Assembly: GCF_900631955.1 (NCBI RefSeq)
Contig: NZ_UZWD01000030.1
Span: 23,446-87,445, forward strand
Direction of reading: 5' to 3'
Source: Devosia equisanguinis
GTDB taxonomy: Bacteria; Pseudomonadota; Alphaproteobacteria; Rhizobiales; Devosiaceae
DNA: 64,000 nt
The position numbers were made by a program, and so were the translations under genes. Below, piece after piece: positions 61,459 to 64,000 of the stretch. How positions within the stretch are numbered: the stretch's first letter is position 1; every line of letters starts with the position of its first letter. The notes under the pieces are model-generated. The model had not been told where the DNA came from, did no database searches, and was given only the letters and a program-made list of their open reading frames with translations.

Positions 61459-63081
61459 ATGCCGCTTCTGCCCGACGATCGCACCGCCAGCCTCAAGGAG
61501 GCGATAGACTATATTCCCCAAGGAATTTCCGTGTTCGATTCCGGCCTGCGGCTGGCCGCCTCCAACCAGCGCTACAATCAGCTGCTGGCGCTGCCGCCCG
61601 ACCTGACGCGGCAGGGCTCGGCGCTGTTCGATATTGCCCTGTTCATGGCCGAGCGCGGCGATTTCGGCCCGGGCGACGCCGCGCGGCTGGCCATCGAACG
61701 CATCAACACCATTACCGCCTCGCCCACCACAGTCACCCAACGCATGGGCACGGCCGGACAATCGCTGGAATTCTATTCCAGCCGCCTGCCCGATGGCGGG
61801 CTGATCATCAGCTTCAGCGACGTGACGGCGCGCGTGCAGGCGGAAATGGAACTTGAGCGGGTCAACCAGAGCCTCGAGCGCCGCGTGGAAGAGCGCACCG
61901 CCGATCTCCGGCAGGTCAATACGGAGCTGGAACTGGCCCGCGCCAAGGCCGATGCCGCCAACCACGACAAGACCCGCTTTCTGGCCGCAGCCAGCCACGA
62001 TTTGCTGCAGCCACTCAATGCGGCGCGGCTCTATACCTCGACCTTGATCGAGCGGGCCAAATCCACCGCCTTTGCCGAACTCGCCAATTCCATCGAGGCG
62101 TCGCTGACGGCGGTGGAGGACATCATGTCGGCACTGCTCGACATTTCCCGCATCGACAGCGGGGCGCTGAAACCCGCGCCGGCCCCGGTGGCGGCGCAGG
62201 ACCTTCTCAAGAAGATCGAGGTGGAATTCGCGCCCATGGCGCGGGAGCGCTCGATTACTCTGCGGATGGTGGCGACCAAAGGCACGGTGCTGGCGGACCG
62301 TAATCTGGTGGCGCGTATCGTGCAGAACCTGGTCTCCAATGCCATCAAATATACCCCGGTCGGCGGCAAGGTGCTGGTGGGGGTACGGCGACGCGGCAAC
62401 CGGCTGCGGCTCGACGTGGTCGATACCGGCATCGGCTTCAACCGCGACCAGCACCGGTTGGTCTTTGCCGAGTTTTCGCGGCTGGAGCGCGGCGCGCGCA
62501 TGGCACAGGGGCTGGGGCTGGGGCTGTCCATTGTGCAGCGCCTGGTGACGGCGCTGGGGCTGACGCTGGAACTGGATAGCCGCGAAGGCCATGGCTCGCG
62601 CTTTTCGCTCTATTTGCCGGTGGTGCGCAACGGCAGGGCCAAGACCGCGCCCGAGGCGGCGCCGGCGGAGCAGAATTTCGGCATGCTCGATCTCAAGATC
62701 CTCTGCGTCGACAATGAGCGCGCCATTCTCGAGGCGATGGAGGGCCTGCTGCAGCATTGGGGCTGCGATGTGCGCACGGCGCTGTCGCTGAAGCAGATCG
62801 ACCGCGAGCGGCTGCTCGAGGGCTGGTATCCCGACATGGTGCTGATGGATTATCACCTCGACCAGACCTCAGGCCTCGACGCCATCGAGTGGCTACGCCA
62901 CAATCTCGGCGGCCATCTGCCGGCGGCACTGGTGACGGCAGACCGCAGCCCGGCAGTGCGCACATTGGCTGAGGACCGCGGCATTGCCGTTGTCACCAAA
63001 CCGGTCAAGCCCGCCGCGTTGCGCGCCGCCATAACCGGCCTTGCCAACCAGAGCGGCCGGGGGACGCAAAGGGCGGGTTAG
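61459..63081 (+). CDS. Hybrid histidine kinase (PAS, HisKA, HATPase, receiver)
   Basis: A 540-residue soluble kinase. A PAS-type sensor (LKEAIDYIPQGISVFDSGLR, up to FSDVTARVQAEMEL) and a coiled coil (SLERRVEERTADLRQVNTEL) precede the HisKA domain, whose H-box FLAAASHDLLQPLNAARLYT carries the His. HATPase motifs are intact: NLVSNAIKYTP, VVDTGIGF and LGLGLSIVQRL. The C-terminal receiver has VDNERAILEAM, the phosphoacceptor in VLMDYHLDQTSG, and VTKPVKP. This is the layout of NahK/ErcS'-like kinases that often work with LuxR-type regulators. It faces away from mscL and the FixJ-like gene. Confidence 0.92.
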   Translation: MPLLPDDRTASLKEAIDYIPQGISVFDSGLRLAASNQRYNQLLALPPDLTRQGSALFDIALFMAERGDFGPGDAARLAIERINTITASPTTVTQRMGTAGQSLEFYSSRLPDGGLIISFSDVTARVQAEMELERVNQSLERRVEERTADLRQVNTELELARAKADAANHDKTRFLAAASHDLLQPLNAARLYTSTLIERAKSTAFAELANSIEASLTAVEDIMSALLDISRIDSGALKPAPAPVAAQDLLKKIEVEFAPMARERSITLRMVATKGTVLADRNLVARIVQNLVSNAIKYTPVGGKVLVGVRRRGNRLRLDVVDTGIGFNRDQHRLVFAEFSRLERGARMAQGLGLGLSIVQRLVTALGLTLELDSREGHGSRFSLYLPVVRNGRAKTAPEAAPAEQNFGMLDLKILCVDNERAILEAMEGLLQHWGCDVRTALSLKQIDRERLLEGWYPDMVLMDYHLDQTSGLDAIEWLRHNLGGHLPAALVTADRSPAVRTLAEDRGIAVVTKPVKPAALRAAITGLANQSGRGTQRAG

Positions 63082-63138
63082 TTTTTGCGATTGGCTGGGT
63101 GGCGTTTCCAACTCCTCAAGAAGCGTCCCAAGAGTAAG

Positions 63139-63154
63139 TGAGGTACGTACCTCA
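63139..63154. promoter_or_regulatory. Perfect 16-base palindrome upstream of the last SDR gene
   Basis: TGAGGTACGTACCTCA is fully self-complementary. It lies 58 bases after the hybrid kinase stop and 55 before the SDR start. It has no T run, so an operator is more likely than a terminator. The central GTACGTAC also occurs partly in the element at 60764-60777. Confidence 0.6.
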
Positions 63155-63209
63155 GATGCACTTGCCACCCTGCTGATTTCCGCGCTATCCACGGGGTGGA
63201 CGCAAAATC

Positions 63210-63995
63210 ATGGATGTCGCTGCTATGTCGCGCTTTGCCAGTTATCCCAGTCTCGCGGGTCGCGCGGTGGTCATTTCGGGCGGCGCTTCGGGGATTGGCG
63301 CGGCACTGGTGCGCAATTTTGCGGCGCAGGGGGCGCGGGTCGGCTTTGTCGATATTGCGGTCGATGAGGGAAAGGCGCTGGAAGCCGAGCTGGTCGCCAT
63401 GGGCCAGAGCGTGCGCTTTGCGGACTGCGATATCACCGATATTGCGGCCTATCAGGCGGCGATCTCAGGCTTTGCCGAAGCGCATGGCGATGCGCGCGTG
63501 CTGATCAACAATGCCGCACACGATCAGCGCCATGACTGGGCCGAGGTGACGCCGGACTATTTCGACCAGCGCATGGCGGTCAATCTCAAGCACGCCTTTT
63601 TTGCCATGCAGGCGGTGGCGCCGGGGATGGCCCGGGCGGGTGGCGGCTCGATGATCAATTTCGGCTCGATCAGCTGGATGATCATGACGCCCTCGCTGCC
63701 GCTCTACGAAACCGCCAAGGCCGCAATGCACGGCCTGACGCGCTCCATGGCCCGCGAACTCGGGCGCTCCGGCATCCGCGTCAATTCGCTTGTCCCCGGC
63801 GCGGTCGTCACCCAACGCCAGCTCGACCTCTGGCTGAAGCCGGAGGACATGGCCGATATCGAAGCGCACCAGGCGCTCTCCGGCCACATCATGCCCGACG
63901 ACTGCGCCCGCATGGCCCTCTTCCTCGCCGCCGATGACAGCGCCATGATCTCGGGACAACAGTTTTTGGTGGATGCGGGATGGGCGAATACGTGA
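63210..63995 (+). CDS. Classical short-chain dehydrogenase/reductase
   Basis: A 261-residue Rossmann-fold oxidoreductase. The cofactor motif is VVISGGASGIGAALVRNFAA, followed by DIAVDEGKALEAE, LINNAAHDQRHDW (NNA), SMINFGSISWMIM (Ser), the catalytic LYETAKAAMHGLTRSMAREL (Tyr-x-x-x-Lys) and VNSLVPGAVVTQRQ. The sequence resembles sugar dehydrogenases such as L-arabinose or galactose 1-dehydrogenase, but this is not certain. The ATG at 63225 is an alternative start; neither has a strong ribosome site. It ends five bases before the window edge. Confidence 0.92.
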   Translation: MDVAAMSRFASYPSLAGRAVVISGGASGIGAALVRNFAAQGARVGFVDIAVDEGKALEAELVAMGQSVRFADCDITDIAAYQAAISGFAEAHGDARVLINNAAHDQRHDWAEVTPDYFDQRMAVNLKHAFFAMQAVAPGMARAGGGSMINFGSISWMIMTPSLPLYETAKAAMHGLTRSMARELGRSGIRVNSLVPGAVVTQRQLDLWLKPEDMADIEAHQALSGHIMPDDCARMALFLAADDSAMISGQQFLVDAGWANT

Positions 63996-64000
63996 GGGGG

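Overview
The window is high-GC chromosomal DNA from an alphaproteobacterium of the Hyphomicrobiales (Rhizobiales), most like a Devosia-type organism. I infer this from the hisS-hisZ pair, the C4-pathway 5-aminolevulinate synthase, the PdhS-like kinase fold, the etfB-etfA pair, a Mrp protein without its usual CxxC, and a tRNA-His that lacks the G-1 base and carries A73. No phage, IS element, integron or CRISPR array is visible. The region reads as core and metabolic chromosome with many short intergenic inverted repeats.

Layout. 1-5.9 kb: histidine biosynthesis and charging (hisZ partial, hisS), a small DUF1127-like protein, an L,D-transpeptidase, a TadG-like VWA protein and tRNA-His(GTG). 6-9 kb: a long soluble PAS protein whose kinase domain has lost its catalytic residues. 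9-17 kb: two transport systems, a ferric iron uptake pair (binding protein and permease, no ATPase) and a complete dipeptide-type ABC operon ending in one fused double ATPase. 17-25 kb, mainly minus strand: SEC-C protein, GH1 beta-glucosidase, a MazEF-like toxin-antitoxin pair with a frameshifted toxin, Mrp, transaldolase, aromatic/aspartate aminotransferase, EtfAB. 24.8-31 kb: M20 amidohydrolase, AbrB-type membrane protein, a small secreted protein, and a three-gene set (circularly permuted ATP-grasp, alpha-E, transglutaminase-like) in which the transglutaminase lacks its cysteine.

31-37.5 kb: an AcoR-type sigma-54 activator divergent from an ExaC-type aldehyde dehydrogenase and DUF779 protein, with a consensus -24/-12 promoter and candidate upstream activator sites; then a NYN/LOTUS RNA-binding or nuclease-like protein and a hydroxyacid dehydrogenase. 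38-44.5 kb: GH13 alpha-glucosidase, AEC transporter, glpD and glpK. 44.5-53.2 kb: DUF1499, M48 peptidase and DUF898 membrane proteins, pdxH, a CbpA-like J protein, TsaC, an HDAC-family deacetylase, xseB, SCO and TlyA.

53.4-64 kb: a condensation/wax-ester-synthase-like protein divergent from hemA, with an FNR/FixK-type box between them; an FAD monooxygenase and TetR regulator divergent from an SDR, with two identical TetR-type operators; a FixJ-like regulator lacking the phosphoacceptor Asp, mscL, a complete hybrid histidine kinase, and a final SDR.

The observations most worth following are the ATP-grasp/alpha-E/dead-transglutaminase set, the pseudokinase, the VWA protein with two inserted phage-tail-like repeats, the hybrid kinase beside a non-phosphorylatable-looking regulator, and the matched atypical HisRS/tRNA-His pair. 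All start sites and functions are from reading the sequence; no database search was run.
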